A stretch of DNA of 64,000 nt from JACJXF01 sp038316435 (GCA_038316435.1 JBBQAQ010000002.1:62001-126000); one strand, 5' to 3'. Counted from the stretch's first letter, positions 9,598 to 19,837 are shown. The notes: generated from the sequence alone by a model not told the origin. Numbers and translations: made by a program.

Positions 9598-10194
9598 CTA
9601 TAAAAAGGGGATTCCTAAAAAGAATAACAAGGAAAGGTAATCCTTAAGCTCAGAGCGGAAGATTTTAAGAGCACGGGTTATATTAGCTTCCACTGCTTTG
9701 ACTGAGATATTCAATTTTGATGCAATTTCGGCATTGCTCATATTTTTGAAACGGCTCATCATGAATACCTCCTTGCATTGAGGGGTAAGCAATTGAATAG
9801 TTTTATCTATAATTGCCTGCACTCTTTCAAAGTCGTACAAATCAAAATCCAGGCTTCTTAAAGCCCCGTAATTCAGTTCCAACTCAAGGCTGTCTTTTAT
9901 TACTTTTTGGTGATATTTTGCCTCTACTCTCTGATGCTTCAGATAATTGAGACAACTATTGCGGGTAATGGTATATAAGTATGCAACTATAAAGGTATTA
10001 TCACTCAACTTCTTCTTGTTTTCCCATAATTGAAGAAATGCATCCTGAACTATGTTTGCCGCAATGTCTTTATCAATAACGTAAGTTTTAGCAAAATATG
10101 AAAGCCTTGAATTATAAATATAAAAGATCCGGGTAAAGGCGCTTTTATCTCCATCCTTCAACTTTTCAAGCAAATTGTCAGTTTCTGATTCCAT
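9598..10194 (-). CDS. ECF sigma-70 factor, Bacteroidota SusCD-associated type
   Basis: 198 aa, normal ECF length. Region 2 lies at about 25-95 (DIAANIVQDAFLQLWENK, with YLYTITRNSCLNYLK) and region 4 at about 130-180 (LTPQCKEVFMMSRFKNMS, then helix-turn-helix NAEIASKLNISVKAVEANIT). It directs RNA polymerase to the promoter of this locus. It heads the gene series sigma-FecR-SusC-SusD, the usual order for loci controlled by trans-envelope signalling. The short hydrophobic end (LSLLFFLGIPFL) is common in this subfamily. Confidence 0.93.
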   Translation of the reverse strand: MESETDNLLEKLKDGDKSAFTRIFYIYNSRLSYFAKTYVIDKDIAANIVQDAFLQLWENKKKLSDNTFIVAYLYTITRNSCLNYLKHQRVEAKYHQKVIKDSLELELNYGALRSLDFDLYDFERVQAIIDKTIQLLTPQCKEVFMMSRFKNMSNAEIASKLNISVKAVEANITRALKIFRSELKDYLSLLFFLGIPFL

Positions 10195-10933
10195 ACATCT
10201 GCCTGTTTTTAATTAAATTCAATATACCAAAAATACATAATAATCGAATCAATAATTGCAAGCATCTTAAATGTTACTTCCGAAATCATAAGCTAAGCGA
10301 GGGTTCTTCTTATTTTGATGCGCCAAGTTTATTCTATTATGTAGTTTAAAATGATATAGGGCAATGTAATCAATTAATCCCCGAAGGGGGTAAATTTCAA
10401 TAACCGTGGGTGAAAACCCACGGCATAAATATACTCGGAATCTCAGCCCTGAACCGAGTTTACGAGCTCGCCGAAGGCAATATAATTCAGCAACATGTGG
10501 GTTTACCTTCAGTGAGCCCTTCGGGGTTCATCCGACCACTGAAATAAATTATATACGGATGAAATCCAGCATGAAAAATAAATAATTAGTTTGATAGCAC
10601 ATCAAAATAAGAATTTACCTTTAAAAGAATTCACATTAAATTAATCTAAATTACCATAATTCCAAAACAAGTTTTTGTATATTCGTGAATTACAGTAAAA
10701 CAAGAAACTAATAGTATAGATTCTCTTAATTATCATTTTCTCCTCCAAAAAAGTAAAGCGAGCAATTAATATTGAAAGGCTGCTAAAATTCTGTTCTGGA
10801 ACATTGATTAAGGTTGCGATTTCATGAAAAAGGATTCTACACCAGAAAATAAAAGCTCTATAAATGGAAGGATAGAAAAATGCTAATTCTAAATCAGCAT
10901 TTTGCTTAGGTTCAATACTTTTATGCAGGCATT
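10195..10933. other. Long intergenic region with a hairpin cluster, no gene seen
   Basis: This gap separates the divergent ECF sigma gene and the PAS kinase gene. No convincing ORF is present. The middle (10379-10543) contains several GC-rich hairpins described separately; the rest is AT-rich and must hold the two divergent promoters. A five-codon ORF (atgcaggcattatga) overlaps the kinase start at 10934 by 4 bases and is probably chance. Confidence 0.5.
10379..10543. repeat. Cluster of palindromic hairpins (REP-like)
   Basis: Four inverted repeats occur in 165 bases: CCCC-GAA-GGGG (10379-10389); CCGTGGGT-GAAA-ACCCACGG (10404-10423), a perfect 8-bp stem with a GNRA-type loop; ACTCGG...CCGAGT (about 10432-10457); and TTCAGTG...CACTGAA (10508-10543) enclosing AGCCC-TTCG-GGGTT. 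GC content is well above the surroundings. Such palindrome clusters resemble the REP/BIME-like extragenic repeats common in Bacteroidota. No transposase is nearby. Confidence 0.6.
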
Positions 10934-13543
10934 ATGAGTACCAATAAGAAGGCTAAGGAATCAGAAGTCGTAAAACTTCAAGCTAAGGGGAAATCTCCAC
11001 CCAGCATTAAACCTTCGAAAGCCAATCCTGCTAAATATCTGGAAATCAAAGAATTAAAACTAAGTATAAAAAAACTTACCAAAGAGAACAATGTCCTTCG
11101 TTTATCCAATGAGAAAGCCACATACGACCTTGACAAGAAACTCGAAATTGATAACCTGAATCAAATTCTGCTGGATTCCCTCCCTCACCCTGCCATGTAT
11201 ATCAGGAGAAGTGACCGAGTAGTTATCGCCGCAAACAAAATAGCCCTGGATTTTGGAGTAAAACCTGGAGGCTATTGCTGGCGGGAATTTGGAAAATCTA
11301 ATTATTTATCAGAAAAAAATAAGGAAATAGCTGCGAAATTTCCAGAAGAAGTCCCTTCAAAATTTAAATTAAAGTGTGTTTTTTGCCAGGGAGATAAATG
11401 CTTTACCAACAACGCGGAACAAAATAATCCCGAAGTTCATTTGTTTGGACGTATCTGGAACGCTTACTGGATAAAAGCAAGCTCTGATGTTTTTCTTCAT
11501 TATGTAGTTGACATTACACAAAAGAAAATCTCCGAAGAAGCCCTTATGCGCAGCGAGAATCTTTTGCGCAATACACAATCGCTTACTCTTAGCGGGGGAT
11601 GGGAATGGGATATTGAGAGAAAAAACATGTACTGGACGGATGAGACCTATAATATTCATGATTTTCATCCCACAGGTAAAGAAACCTTACCACTTGATCT
11701 AAAAGAATTAAGCCTTTCGTGCTATTTGCCGGAAGACAGAAAGGTAATTCTTGAAGCCTTAAATAATTGTATCGAAAAAGGCATCCCCTATGATAAAGAA
11801 TTCAGTTTTAATACTTTAAAAGGGAGGAAGATTTGGATTCGAACTCAGGCTCAACCATTCTATAGGGACGGGAAAATTGAAAAAGTAATTGGTGTAATTA
11901 TCGATATCACTTCACGAAAGCAAACTATTGAAAATCTTAAAGAGCTTAATGAACAATTTGAAACTCTCGCAACCCTTTCACCTGTAGGGATATACCTAAC
12001 CGACGCTGAAGGAGAATGCATTTATGCAAATCCGGCATGGTGCTCCATGGCTGGGCTAAGCTCCAAAGAAGCATTAGGTCTTGGCTGGCTAAACGGATTG
12101 CACCCCGAAGACCGTAAAATGGTCTTTAACAACTGGAAAAGAATGGTTGAGTCGCATGGTGAATGGGGATTTGAATACCGTTTCCAAAATAAAACAGGGA
12201 AAGTTACCCAGGTTTATGGATTAGCAACTCCGCAGTGCGATGAAGAAGAAAATGTTGTCCGGTATATTGGTGTAAATCTTGATATTACCGAGCGAAAACT
12301 GGCCGAACAAATTCTTATTGATAGTGAGATGCGGCTTGCAAGTTTGGTCAATATTTTGCAAAACAAGACAAATTCTATCCAGGAATTGCTCGATTTTACG
12401 CTGGAGGAAGCAATTAAACTAACAAATAGTAAAATAGGTTATATCTATTTCTATAGTGAAGAGAAAATGGAATTTACTCTATTCTCCTGGTCAAAACAGG
12501 TGATGAAGGACTGTTCAATCGTAAACCCTGAAACAGTTTATAACCTTGAGGAAACTAGTATCTGGGGAGAAGCTGTGCGGCATAGGAAGCCAATCATGGT
12601 AAATGATTTCCAAGCTGCAAATCCCCTTAAAAAAGGGTTCCCTGAAGGACATGCTGCATTGTATAAATATCTTACCATTCCTGTTTTTGTTGGAAAAGAA
12701 ATAGTTGCTGTAGTTGGTGTGGCAAATAAAGGAATAGATTATGTTGAAACTGATATCCTTCATCTTACTCTTCTGATGGACTTTACCTGGAAAGCCTATG
12801 AACGCATGAAATTAGCTGAAGTTATGCAGAATCAGAATGATGAACTCATCAAACTAAATGCTGATAAAGACAAGTTTATGTCAATTTTGGCTCACGATCT
12901 GAAAAGCCCATTTAGCGGTCTTCTAGGCTTATCAGAAGTATTAACCTCCAATATCCGTAATTATGATATTGAGAAAATAGAAAACATGACCAGTCTTATT
13001 CACACGTCTGCCAAAACAACCTATAATCTGATGGAAGCCTTATTGTTATGGACACGCACACAATCCGGTAAAATCCCATTTGATCCTATAGAGATTAACC
13101 TTTATGAAATCTGTAAAGAGGTAATTTTAGACTTAAATGTAAACGCAGAAGGCAAAAGTATTGCAGTCAATAACCTTATAGATAGAAAGTTAAATGCTTA
13201 TGCCGACTCAGATATGCTAAAAACAATTTTAAGAAACCTCATCTCTAATGCAATAAAGTTTACTAATTCGAAAGGCAAAATCGATATTTCCTGCATAAAA
13301 AACGAAAAAGAAATCAGTATTTCAGTTACCGATAACGGAATAGGCATATCCCCTGAATTGACAGATAAAATGTTCGATCTGTCGCAGCTGAATTCGACCA
13401 AAGGTACTGCAAATGAGACTGGTACTGGGTTGGGCTTGTTGCTATGCAAAGATTTCGTTTCAAAACATGGCGGCAAAATTATGGTTGAAAGCCAACTCGG
13501 TGTTGGGAGTGAATTTAAATTTTCGTTGCCGAATAAAGCATAG
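10934..13543 (+). CDS. Multi-PAS/GAF sensor histidine kinase
   Basis: 869 aa, no signal peptide or membrane helix, so probably cytosolic. A Lys-rich coiled-coil start (1-75) precedes a first PAS domain (about 80-200) carrying a Cys-rich insertion (GGYCW and CVFCQGDKCF). A second PAS (about 210-325) and third PAS (about 335-455, ending in DITERKLAE) follow, then a GAF domain (about 470-625). HisKA comes next with H654 in MSILAHDLKSPF, then HATPase with N box NLISNAIKFTN and G boxes DNGIGIS and GTGLGLLLC. It autophosphorylates on H654; no receiver is attached. The REC-bearing hybrid kinase 116 bases downstream on the same strand is the obvious partner. Confidence 0.9.
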   Translation: MSTNKKAKESEVVKLQAKGKSPPSIKPSKANPAKYLEIKELKLSIKKLTKENNVLRLSNEKATYDLDKKLEIDNLNQILLDSLPHPAMYIRRSDRVVIAANKIALDFGVKPGGYCWREFGKSNYLSEKNKEIAAKFPEEVPSKFKLKCVFCQGDKCFTNNAEQNNPEVHLFGRIWNAYWIKASSDVFLHYVVDITQKKISEEALMRSENLLRNTQSLTLSGGWEWDIERKNMYWTDETYNIHDFHPTGKETLPLDLKELSLSCYLPEDRKVILEALNNCIEKGIPYDKEFSFNTLKGRKIWIRTQAQPFYRDGKIEKVIGVIIDITSRKQTIENLKELNEQFETLATLSPVGIYLTDAEGECIYANPAWCSMAGLSSKEALGLGWLNGLHPEDRKMVFNNWKRMVESHGEWGFEYRFQNKTGKVTQVYGLATPQCDEEENVVRYIGVNLDITERKLAEQILIDSEMRLASLVNILQNKTNSIQELLDFTLEEAIKLTNSKIGYIYFYSEEKMEFTLFSWSKQVMKDCSIVNPETVYNLEETSIWGEAVRHRKPIMVNDFQAANPLKKGFPEGHAALYKYLTIPVFVGKEIVAVVGVANKGIDYVETDILHLTLLMDFTWKAYERMKLAEVMQNQNDELIKLNADKDKFMSILAHDLKSPFSGLLGLSEVLTSNIRNYDIEKIENMTSLIHTSAKTTYNLMEALLLWTRTQSGKIPFDPIEINLYEICKEVILDLNVNAEGKSIAVNNLIDRKLNAYADSDMLKTILRNLISNAIKFTNSKGKIDISCIKNEKEISISVTDNGIGISPELTDKMFDLSQLNSTKGTANETGTGLGLLLCKDFVSKHGGKIMVESQLGVGSEFKFSLPNKA

Positions 13544-13659
13544 AAAAATATTTTTTAGAATATCATTTCCATAAACTTTATTATTGAAAATTTAAAATTT
13601 TACACTAATATTATAGCATAACTCAAAAAGCAGCCCAATCTGAACAATTTGAAGAGCCT

Positions 13660-16104
13660 GTGGAAAGTAGCAAAAATATAATACTCGCGATCGACGACAA
13701 TCAGGATAATCTGATTATTATTAATGCTCTGGTAAATGATTTGTTTCCAGATGCGATTACTTTAACAGCATTAAATGGAACTGATGGGCTAAGGCTTGCT
13801 ACATCCAGAAATCCCGATATTATACTGCTCGATATTGTGATGCCCGATATGGATGGGTATGAGGTTTGTCGTCGTTTAAAAGCAGACAAAAGACTCTGCG
13901 ATATTCCTGTAGTATTTATTACTGCCTTAAAAGATCTGAAAGATAGTCGTATTCGCGCCCTTGAAGTTGGAGCAGAAGCATTTCTTTCTAAACCAATCGA
14001 TGAAAGTGAGCTTTTTGCCCAGATTCAAGCAATGCTTAAAATAAAAATTGCTAATTCTGAAAAGCGAAATGAAAACGTTCGGCTCGCGACTTTGGTCGAA
14101 GAACGAACTCATGAGCTAAAGCTTTCTCATGATTCTACACTGAAATTGCTTAACGATCTGAAAAATGAAAACGAAGCAAGGAAAAAAAGTGAGGAAATAT
14201 TTCGCTCTGTGGCGCAATCGGCCAATGATGCCATTATCACGGCAAATAATAAGGGAGTAATTATCGAATGGAATCGTGGTGCTGAAAAAATATTCGGGTA
14301 TACTTTAGATGAAATTAAAGGCAAGGATCTGACTTTGATTATGCCTATGCAATTTTCCGAACAACATAATATCGGAATCAAAAGAATCCAAAACGGTGGT
14401 GACCATCACGTTATCGGCAATACCGTGGAACTTCTTGGATTACACAAAAACGGAACTGAATTTCCAATCGAATTATCTCTGGCAGAATGGGAAACTGATT
14501 CCGGAAGCTTTTTCACAGGTATTATTCGTGATATTACCCAGCACAAAAAAGCGGAAGAAAAGTTGAGGATTAGCGAGGAAAGATACCGTACAATTGTTGA
14601 AAATATCGGAGAAGGTATTGCCTATTTGAATGATCAGGAAAATTTTGTTTTTGCTAACAGGGCAGCAGAGGATATTTTCGGTATTGAACCCGGTGGATTG
14701 ATTGGATTGAACCTGAAACAGTTTGTAAGCAAAGAGCAATACAATCTGGTACTCGATGAGACCAAGATAAGGGCAAAAGGAATAAAAAGTGTTTATGAAC
14801 TTGAAATAATCAGATCCAATAGTGAAACACGAAATATTTACCTAACAGCAGTTCCGCATATAGATAAATTTACAGGATTTCTTGGAACATATGGCGTCTT
14901 CAGAGATATTACCGAAAGGAAAAAAAATGAACAGGAACTAATTGAAGCAAAGGAGCATGCAGAGCAAAGCGATCGTTTAAAATCTGCTTTCCTGGCTAAT
15001 ATGAGCCACGAAATCCGAACACCAATGAACGGAATCCTTGGTTTTGCCGGATTACTAAAAGAACCCGGATTATCAGGTGAGAAACAGCAGAAATATGTCA
15101 AAATCATTGAGAAAAGCGGGGCTCGGATGCTGAACATCATAAACGATATTGTAGATATTTCAAAAGTCGAGGCTGGACTGATGGATGTTAGCTTATCCAT
15201 TACAAATATTAACGCACAAGTAGAATTCATTTACACCTTTTTTAAACCTGAATCTGAACTAAAAGGTATAAATCTCTTCGTTAACTGTTCTCAACCCTCT
15301 GAATTGGTTATTATTAAAACCGATACAGAAAAACTGTATGCGATCCTTACAAATCTGGTTAAAAACGCAATCAAATTCTGCGATTCCGGCAGTATTGAAT
15401 TAGGGTATGAACTAATTAAAAATAAGCAGGTTACGAATGAACAAAACGTTTTTTTACAATTTTATGTGAAAGACACAGGAATCGGAATACCACTGGATCG
15501 GCAAAATGCAGTTTTTGAACGATTTATTCAGGCTGACATATCCGATAACAGAGCCTTTCAGGGCGCAGGCCTCGGATTGTCAATTACTAAAGCTTATGTA
15601 GAAATGCTTGGTGGTAAAATCTGGGTGAAGAGTGAGCCGGGAAAAGGCTCTCAGTTCTTTTTTACTATCCCTTACAATCCAGTTACTTCAGCAAAGACAG
15701 AACCTAATTATCCGATTCATAAAAATTCTGATGAAATTTCTATAGAGGGATTAACAATACTCATCGCTGAAGATGATGAAACATCTGAAATTCTGATTTC
15801 AATGACCCTTGAGCCTTTTGGAAAAGAATTCCTTAAAGTTAAAACAGGGATTGCTGCAGTAAAAATGTGTCGGGAACATCCTGATATAGACCTTATTCTG
15901 ATGGATATTAAAATGCCCGAAATGGATGGCTATGAAGCTACCCGACAAATCAGAGCTTTCAATAAAAAAGTAGTGATTTTCGCACAAACCGCTTTTGCTC
16001 TTTCCGGAGAAAAATATAAGGCTCTCGAAGCTGGTTGTAATGACTATATTTCAAAACCCTATAATCTTACATTGCTTAATCAGCTGATGAAGAAGCATTT
16101 CTGA
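13660..16104 (+). CDS. Hybrid histidine kinase: REC-PAS-PAS-HisKA-HATPase-REC
   Basis: 814 aa. The start is GTG at 13660; no in-frame ATG lies between the upstream stop (13606) and the first receiver, and this GTG leaves six residues before strand 1, so it is plausible but unproven. REC1 (about 7-125) has D12/D13, phospho-acceptor D58 in LLDIVMPDMDGYE and K111. PAS domains lie at about 185-300 and 310-430. HisKA has H450 in ANMSHEIRTPMNG; HATPase has GAGLGLSITKAYVEMLGG; REC2 carries D749 in LMDIKMPEMDGYE. An N-terminal receiver lets it accept phosphate from another kinase, probably the one just upstream. Its second half closely resembles the kinase at 48581-50581. Confidence 0.9.
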   Translation: MESSKNIILAIDDNQDNLIIINALVNDLFPDAITLTALNGTDGLRLATSRNPDIILLDIVMPDMDGYEVCRRLKADKRLCDIPVVFITALKDLKDSRIRALEVGAEAFLSKPIDESELFAQIQAMLKIKIANSEKRNENVRLATLVEERTHELKLSHDSTLKLLNDLKNENEARKKSEEIFRSVAQSANDAIITANNKGVIIEWNRGAEKIFGYTLDEIKGKDLTLIMPMQFSEQHNIGIKRIQNGGDHHVIGNTVELLGLHKNGTEFPIELSLAEWETDSGSFFTGIIRDITQHKKAEEKLRISEERYRTIVENIGEGIAYLNDQENFVFANRAAEDIFGIEPGGLIGLNLKQFVSKEQYNLVLDETKIRAKGIKSVYELEIIRSNSETRNIYLTAVPHIDKFTGFLGTYGVFRDITERKKNEQELIEAKEHAEQSDRLKSAFLANMSHEIRTPMNGILGFAGLLKEPGLSGEKQQKYVKIIEKSGARMLNIINDIVDISKVEAGLMDVSLSITNINAQVEFIYTFFKPESELKGINLFVNCSQPSELVIIKTDTEKLYAILTNLVKNAIKFCDSGSIELGYELIKNKQVTNEQNVFLQFYVKDTGIGIPLDRQNAVFERFIQADISDNRAFQGAGLGLSITKAYVEMLGGKIWVKSEPGKGSQFFFTIPYNPVTSAKTEPNYPIHKNSDEISIEGLTILIAEDDETSEILISMTLEPFGKEFLKVKTGIAAVKMCREHPDIDLILMDIKMPEMDGYEATRQIRAFNKKVVIFAQTAFALSGEKYKALEAGCNDYISKPYNLTLLNQLMKKHF

Positions 16105-16274
16105 GCAATTAGGTGGAATTTGATGGTTTAATTGGAATAAATATTTTTAGGGTTTTGCAATGCTGAAAACAAGAGCAAATAGGCTTTCGAGTACTATTTG
16201 GATTTTCCATTTTTGTGGGCCTTTTATAGTTCAAACAAAAACGGCCCGTTAGAAAATTAATCTATTGACAAAAA

Positions 16275-16308
16275 CAAAAAAAGCCCTAGGTTTTCTATGG
16301 CTTTTTTG
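16275..16308. terminator. Bidirectional terminator between hybrid kinase and NagB fusion gene
   Basis: CAAAAAAAGCC and GGCTTTTTTG flank a core in which TAG pairs with CTA. A-run on one side and T-run on the other allow termination in both directions, which suits the convergent genes ending at 16104 and 16331. Confidence 0.75.
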
Positions 16309-16330
16309 TTGATTTCACTATAACTACTTT

Positions 16331-18667
16331 CTAATTTTCCAACATCGACAAGCCTTCAGTAAGTTTTTCAAGCTCACTGGCCATTGAAATAAACTGAGTA
16401 GCGTTCATCTCTTTTATAAATACAAGGCCGTGTGTAGCCCTGATTAATGGGTGATCGTTTTCGTAAAAGAAATTTTTACCCAGCAATAATTGTATCTGTT
16501 TAAGTTGCTTTACCCAAATTCTTCGGGTTAGTTCACTGAATTTTCCATCATATTCATAACTTGGAAATGAAGCGTTTACCTGCGACATATAACTTTCTGA
16601 GAATGATGTTTCCAAAATATCAAGCGCATTAAGCGATACCGGCACTATAATCTCTGCTTCGGCTGGATGAAACTTATACCACACGTTTCTGTATCCTAAA
16701 ATCCTAAGTTTTGAAATATCATGTTCTTTTTGCCATTCTTTTACTGCACCAGCAATTGCCTGTAGCACTTTATAATGAGTGTCTGGGCCACTTCCTTCCG
16801 GATCCAAAGCGAGACTAATCACCGTTGGTTTGTACTTTCTGAATTCTTCTAAAATTGGAAGGATATCACGCTCTTTTTGAGGATTTTCGGTAAAAAGATC
16901 TCCTTTGTAAAATCCTAATCGTAAATGATGTACATTTTTCACCGGAACGCCAAAATGAGCCCATACCAGTTCTTCTTCAAACTCCCTGAGCATTCCTTTG
17001 AGTTTCTGAATTTCGGGGGAGTTTTTGCCGCCATCATAACTTTCTTCGAGCTCAAGGATAATGGACTTCAACATTACAAGCAATTCTTCCTTACTCTTTA
17101 CCCCATAAATTCCAACCACTGCCCGTATAAGCCTGTGGCATAAACCGCGCATTTTCTCAAAACTATTTCGTTCCGCTACGTTATCAAGAAAATGGTACAC
17201 GTCTTTGTCAAACTTAAGCGAATAACCAAGATCAAAGAAATCAGGATATTTTATCATCTGAATCTTCCCAATATCAATTAGTCGGAGCGATTCCTTAAGA
17301 ATTTCAAATACAAAACCATTGGTAACTGCCGTAAAACCCGAGGTTAACACTGAAAAATGTATTTCATTACTCGCAGAACGAACCTGCCGGTTTGTGTAGG
17401 GCATGAGTCCCAACATAATATCATCGTGATGCGGACCAGTGTGATAAATTACCTGATTTTCATCCTTTATCATCCCGCGGGATAATTTCGCTTTGATGGA
17501 ATCAATAACTGAGGGAACCGTTTTTTCATTTAAAGCGGGAATCATAGAGCAGAAAATATCCGCCTTTAAGTCCTCAACACTCAAATGATGACCATATTTA
17601 TCGATCTTCTGACATAAGTCAATAACCGAGCGTTCTGTTTTTTCGTGGCTCCACGACCCCTTTTTGTAATACTGTAAAAGACTGTCATTCAGCCTTGAAG
17701 CAGCACCTGTGGTAAGATAAAACCGGCTGTTAGGCAAGCGTTGTAAAACTGTGGCTGGATAAACAGTATCCATTTCACTTTCCAGTGAATGCTTAACAAT
17801 TTCGGCTTTGGCCTCCCCTGCTGCAAAAATTAAAGCAACTGCCTCAGGATTATAGGTAATGGTTTCAAGACCAATTGTAATAACAAGGCGACTGCGGGAA
17901 ACTTCAATCCCTCCTAGATCGCCTGCTGCCACAGCCTGAGTCTCGAAATTCGTTCCCGTGAGCCGGGTTGTTGAATAGAGATCGGATCCCCTGGTGTTGA
18001 AAGCAATGTGCCCGTCAGGTCCAATACCTCCCAGAAAAAATCCTATTCCGCCCTTTTCTCGAATCTTATGTTCGTAGGCTGAACACCAGTTGTCGATTAG
18101 GAAAATTGAATCCTGCTGCACCTTTTCCTTTTGCGATTTTGCTTCGCGGAAACGTAGCGATAAATCTATCTGATAATCAGGAAAAACTTCAAGGAAATGC
18201 CTATTGCCAGCCAGAGGAATATCCTCTGAATTAATTAATAATGCTTTTGATGCGTCAAGTCCAAATCCCTCGATATAAAAATTCTTTACATAATTATAGA
18301 AACTGTTGTGCTGCAGTGGATTAATGGGGTAGAATTCATCGATTTGCACGAATTGCAATTGACTAAGATCAGGGCGTTTTATACCTCCTAAACCAAATTT
18401 TTCACGAATTGCGCCTGCCTCCTTATCATTCCAACCTGAAAGCAACGATTGTGTGAATTTGATAAAATATTCAGGCGTTTTTCCGGTTGGCAGACTAATC
18501 ACTCCATCAAGATTTTCAGAAACCCATTCCAGAAAACGAAGAGCTGTAAAAAATCCAAGTTTTGGGAAATCGCTGACAGTTATGTACGGGATTTTCGTTG
18601 TCATTTCTACAATACCCGATTTGCTTAGAAAAACCTGCTCAACTTTGGAACCTAATCTATTTTGCAT
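16331..18667 (-). CDS. nagB: Glucosamine-6-phosphate deaminase fused to a PIG-L/LmbE-like deacetylase domain
   Basis: 778 aa, about three times the length of E. coli NagB. Residues about 25-345 form the NagB/GlcN6P isomerase domain, with SLPTGKTPEYF, VQIDEFYPI and GGIGPDGHIAFNTRGS (catalytic Asp and His region). From about 385 a PIG-L-type domain begins with YHTGPHHDDIMLG (metal-binding HxDD motif) and contains SLALDPEGSGPDTHYK. NagB converts GlcN-6-P to Fru-6-P and ammonia in the cytosol; PIG-L enzymes remove acetyl groups from GlcNAc conjugates. The stop-to-start gap to the upstream kinase gene is only 33 bases. The fusion form is known in Bacteroidota; the substrate of the second domain is unproven. 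Confidence 0.88.
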   Translation of the reverse strand: MQNRLGSKVEQVFLSKSGIVEMTTKIPYITVSDFPKLGFFTALRFLEWVSENLDGVISLPTGKTPEYFIKFTQSLLSGWNDKEAGAIREKFGLGGIKRPDLSQLQFVQIDEFYPINPLQHNSFYNYVKNFYIEGFGLDASKALLINSEDIPLAGNRHFLEVFPDYQIDLSLRFREAKSQKEKVQQDSIFLIDNWCSAYEHKIREKGGIGFFLGGIGPDGHIAFNTRGSDLYSTTRLTGTNFETQAVAAGDLGGIEVSRSRLVITIGLETITYNPEAVALIFAAGEAKAEIVKHSLESEMDTVYPATVLQRLPNSRFYLTTGAASRLNDSLLQYYKKGSWSHEKTERSVIDLCQKIDKYGHHLSVEDLKADIFCSMIPALNEKTVPSVIDSIKAKLSRGMIKDENQVIYHTGPHHDDIMLGLMPYTNRQVRSASNEIHFSVLTSGFTAVTNGFVFEILKESLRLIDIGKIQMIKYPDFFDLGYSLKFDKDVYHFLDNVAERNSFEKMRGLCHRLIRAVVGIYGVKSKEELLVMLKSIILELEESYDGGKNSPEIQKLKGMLREFEEELVWAHFGVPVKNVHHLRLGFYKGDLFTENPQKERDILPILEEFRKYKPTVISLALDPEGSGPDTHYKVLQAIAGAVKEWQKEHDISKLRILGYRNVWYKFHPAEAEIIVPVSLNALDILETSFSESYMSQVNASFPSYEYDGKFSELTRRIWVKQLKQIQLLLGKNFFYENDHPLIRATHGLVFIKEMNATQFISMASELEKLTEGLSMLEN

Positions 18668-18700
18668 TGTGTTAAAATTATCTAAGAGATATTAATAAAC

Positions 18701-19813
18701 TTATTTTCTTAATTTACTCTGTATATCAAATACACTGTTTTTCATCTCTTCGTAATTCTTTTCCATCTCCAGCAACAGAGCATATTGAGCCCTTGATCGC
18801 TGCATATTATGCTCCGGGTTAGCAATTCTGTAATACTTGTTCCCATCCAGATAATCCATTAAAAACCGCAATAGCTGTTCAAAGGTTATATATTTTGCTG
18901 ATAAAGCAAGGTTTGCAATCTCCGTTTCATTCAGAAAGGCTGAAGCCTCTTCCAAATAACCTTTTGTGAAAGCATGAAAAAACTCCATATTCATTTTTAC
19001 ATTGTCGGTATTCACATCATCTTCATCACCTGAATTGGTGTAGGAGCGTATTGCGTCGCCGTAATCATATAAAATACTGCCGTAAAGAACTGTGTCAAGG
19101 TCGATTAGACATAAAACTCCCCCCTCCTTATCAAACAGAATATTGAGAAGCTTTGCATCATTATGTGCAACCCGAATAGGGATTTTTCCATTTTCAAAAA
19201 GTTGACGAAAATTCATCATCTCTTCTCTTCTGCTCTCAATCCAGTCTATTTCACGACCAAACTTAGCTTTTCGTGAACTGGAAATACTATCAATTACTTT
19301 ATCCCATTGTTCATACCTGAAACGCATGTTGTGATAGCCAGGCAGAATATCTGTCAGTGGTTCTGTGAAGTCTGATAATAATTTATGAAACTCTCCTGTT
19401 CCGCGTCCACCCTCCATTGCCATTGCACTGTTAAGTGGGTTATTGTATGTGGTGGAGTCTTTAATGTAAAGACACATTGCCCAGTATTCACCCTCCTCAT
19501 CAATAAAATAGAGTTCATTGGTGATTGTTGGAATCAAGGTCAGACTGTTTCTCAAAGGGTCTAATCCGCAACTTTCAATTTTAAATTTTATATGATTGCA
19601 CACACGGGAAATATTCATCATCATAGAAGGAACATCCCTGAAAACATTTTTGTTTTTATGTTGAAGTAAATAATCATTTGTGTCAGTGCCAGCCGTTTTC
19701 ACAAAATAGGTTTCATGGATATTGCCTTCGCCAAAGAGGGAGATAGATTCAATTACCCCTTCAATTTTAAAGTGCGCAGCAGGAATAGAAGGATTGACAG
19801 GCATTAAATTCAA
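18701..19813 (-). CDS. APH-fold sugar kinase (N-acetylhexosamine-kinase-like)
   Basis: 370 aa. It belongs to the aminoglycoside phosphotransferase (APH) fold: an N-lobe start with ESISLFGEGNIHETYFVK, and the catalytic loop IRVAHNDAKLLNILFD (HxDxxxxN pattern) followed by the metal-binding LIDLDTVLYG. Members next to amino-sugar genes include the N-acetylhexosamine 1-kinase NahK and proteins loosely called mucin desulfatase. Here it lies between a sugar permease and the NagB fusion, so phosphorylation of N-acetylglucosamine or a related amino sugar is the simplest role. The position phosphorylated (C1 or C6) cannot be read from sequence. Confidence 0.75.
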   Translation of the reverse strand: MNLMPVNPSIPAAHFKIEGVIESISLFGEGNIHETYFVKTAGTDTNDYLLQHKNKNVFRDVPSMMMNISRVCNHIKFKIESCGLDPLRNSLTLIPTITNELYFIDEEGEYWAMCLYIKDSTTYNNPLNSAMAMEGGRGTGEFHKLLSDFTEPLTDILPGYHNMRFRYEQWDKVIDSISSSRKAKFGREIDWIESRREEMMNFRQLFENGKIPIRVAHNDAKLLNILFDKEGGVLCLIDLDTVLYGSILYDYGDAIRSYTNSGDEDDVNTDNVKMNMEFFHAFTKGYLEEASAFLNETEIANLALSAKYITFEQLLRFLMDYLDGNKYYRIANPEHNMQRSRAQYALLLEMEKNYEEMKNSVFDIQSKLRK

Positions 19814-19837
19814 ATTTAAAAATGTGTATTTAGAATT

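Noticed and set aside
14838..15230. 130-codon ORF antisense to the hybrid kinase
   Set aside because: Shadow frame; the sense strand encodes conserved HisKA motifs with normal codon use.
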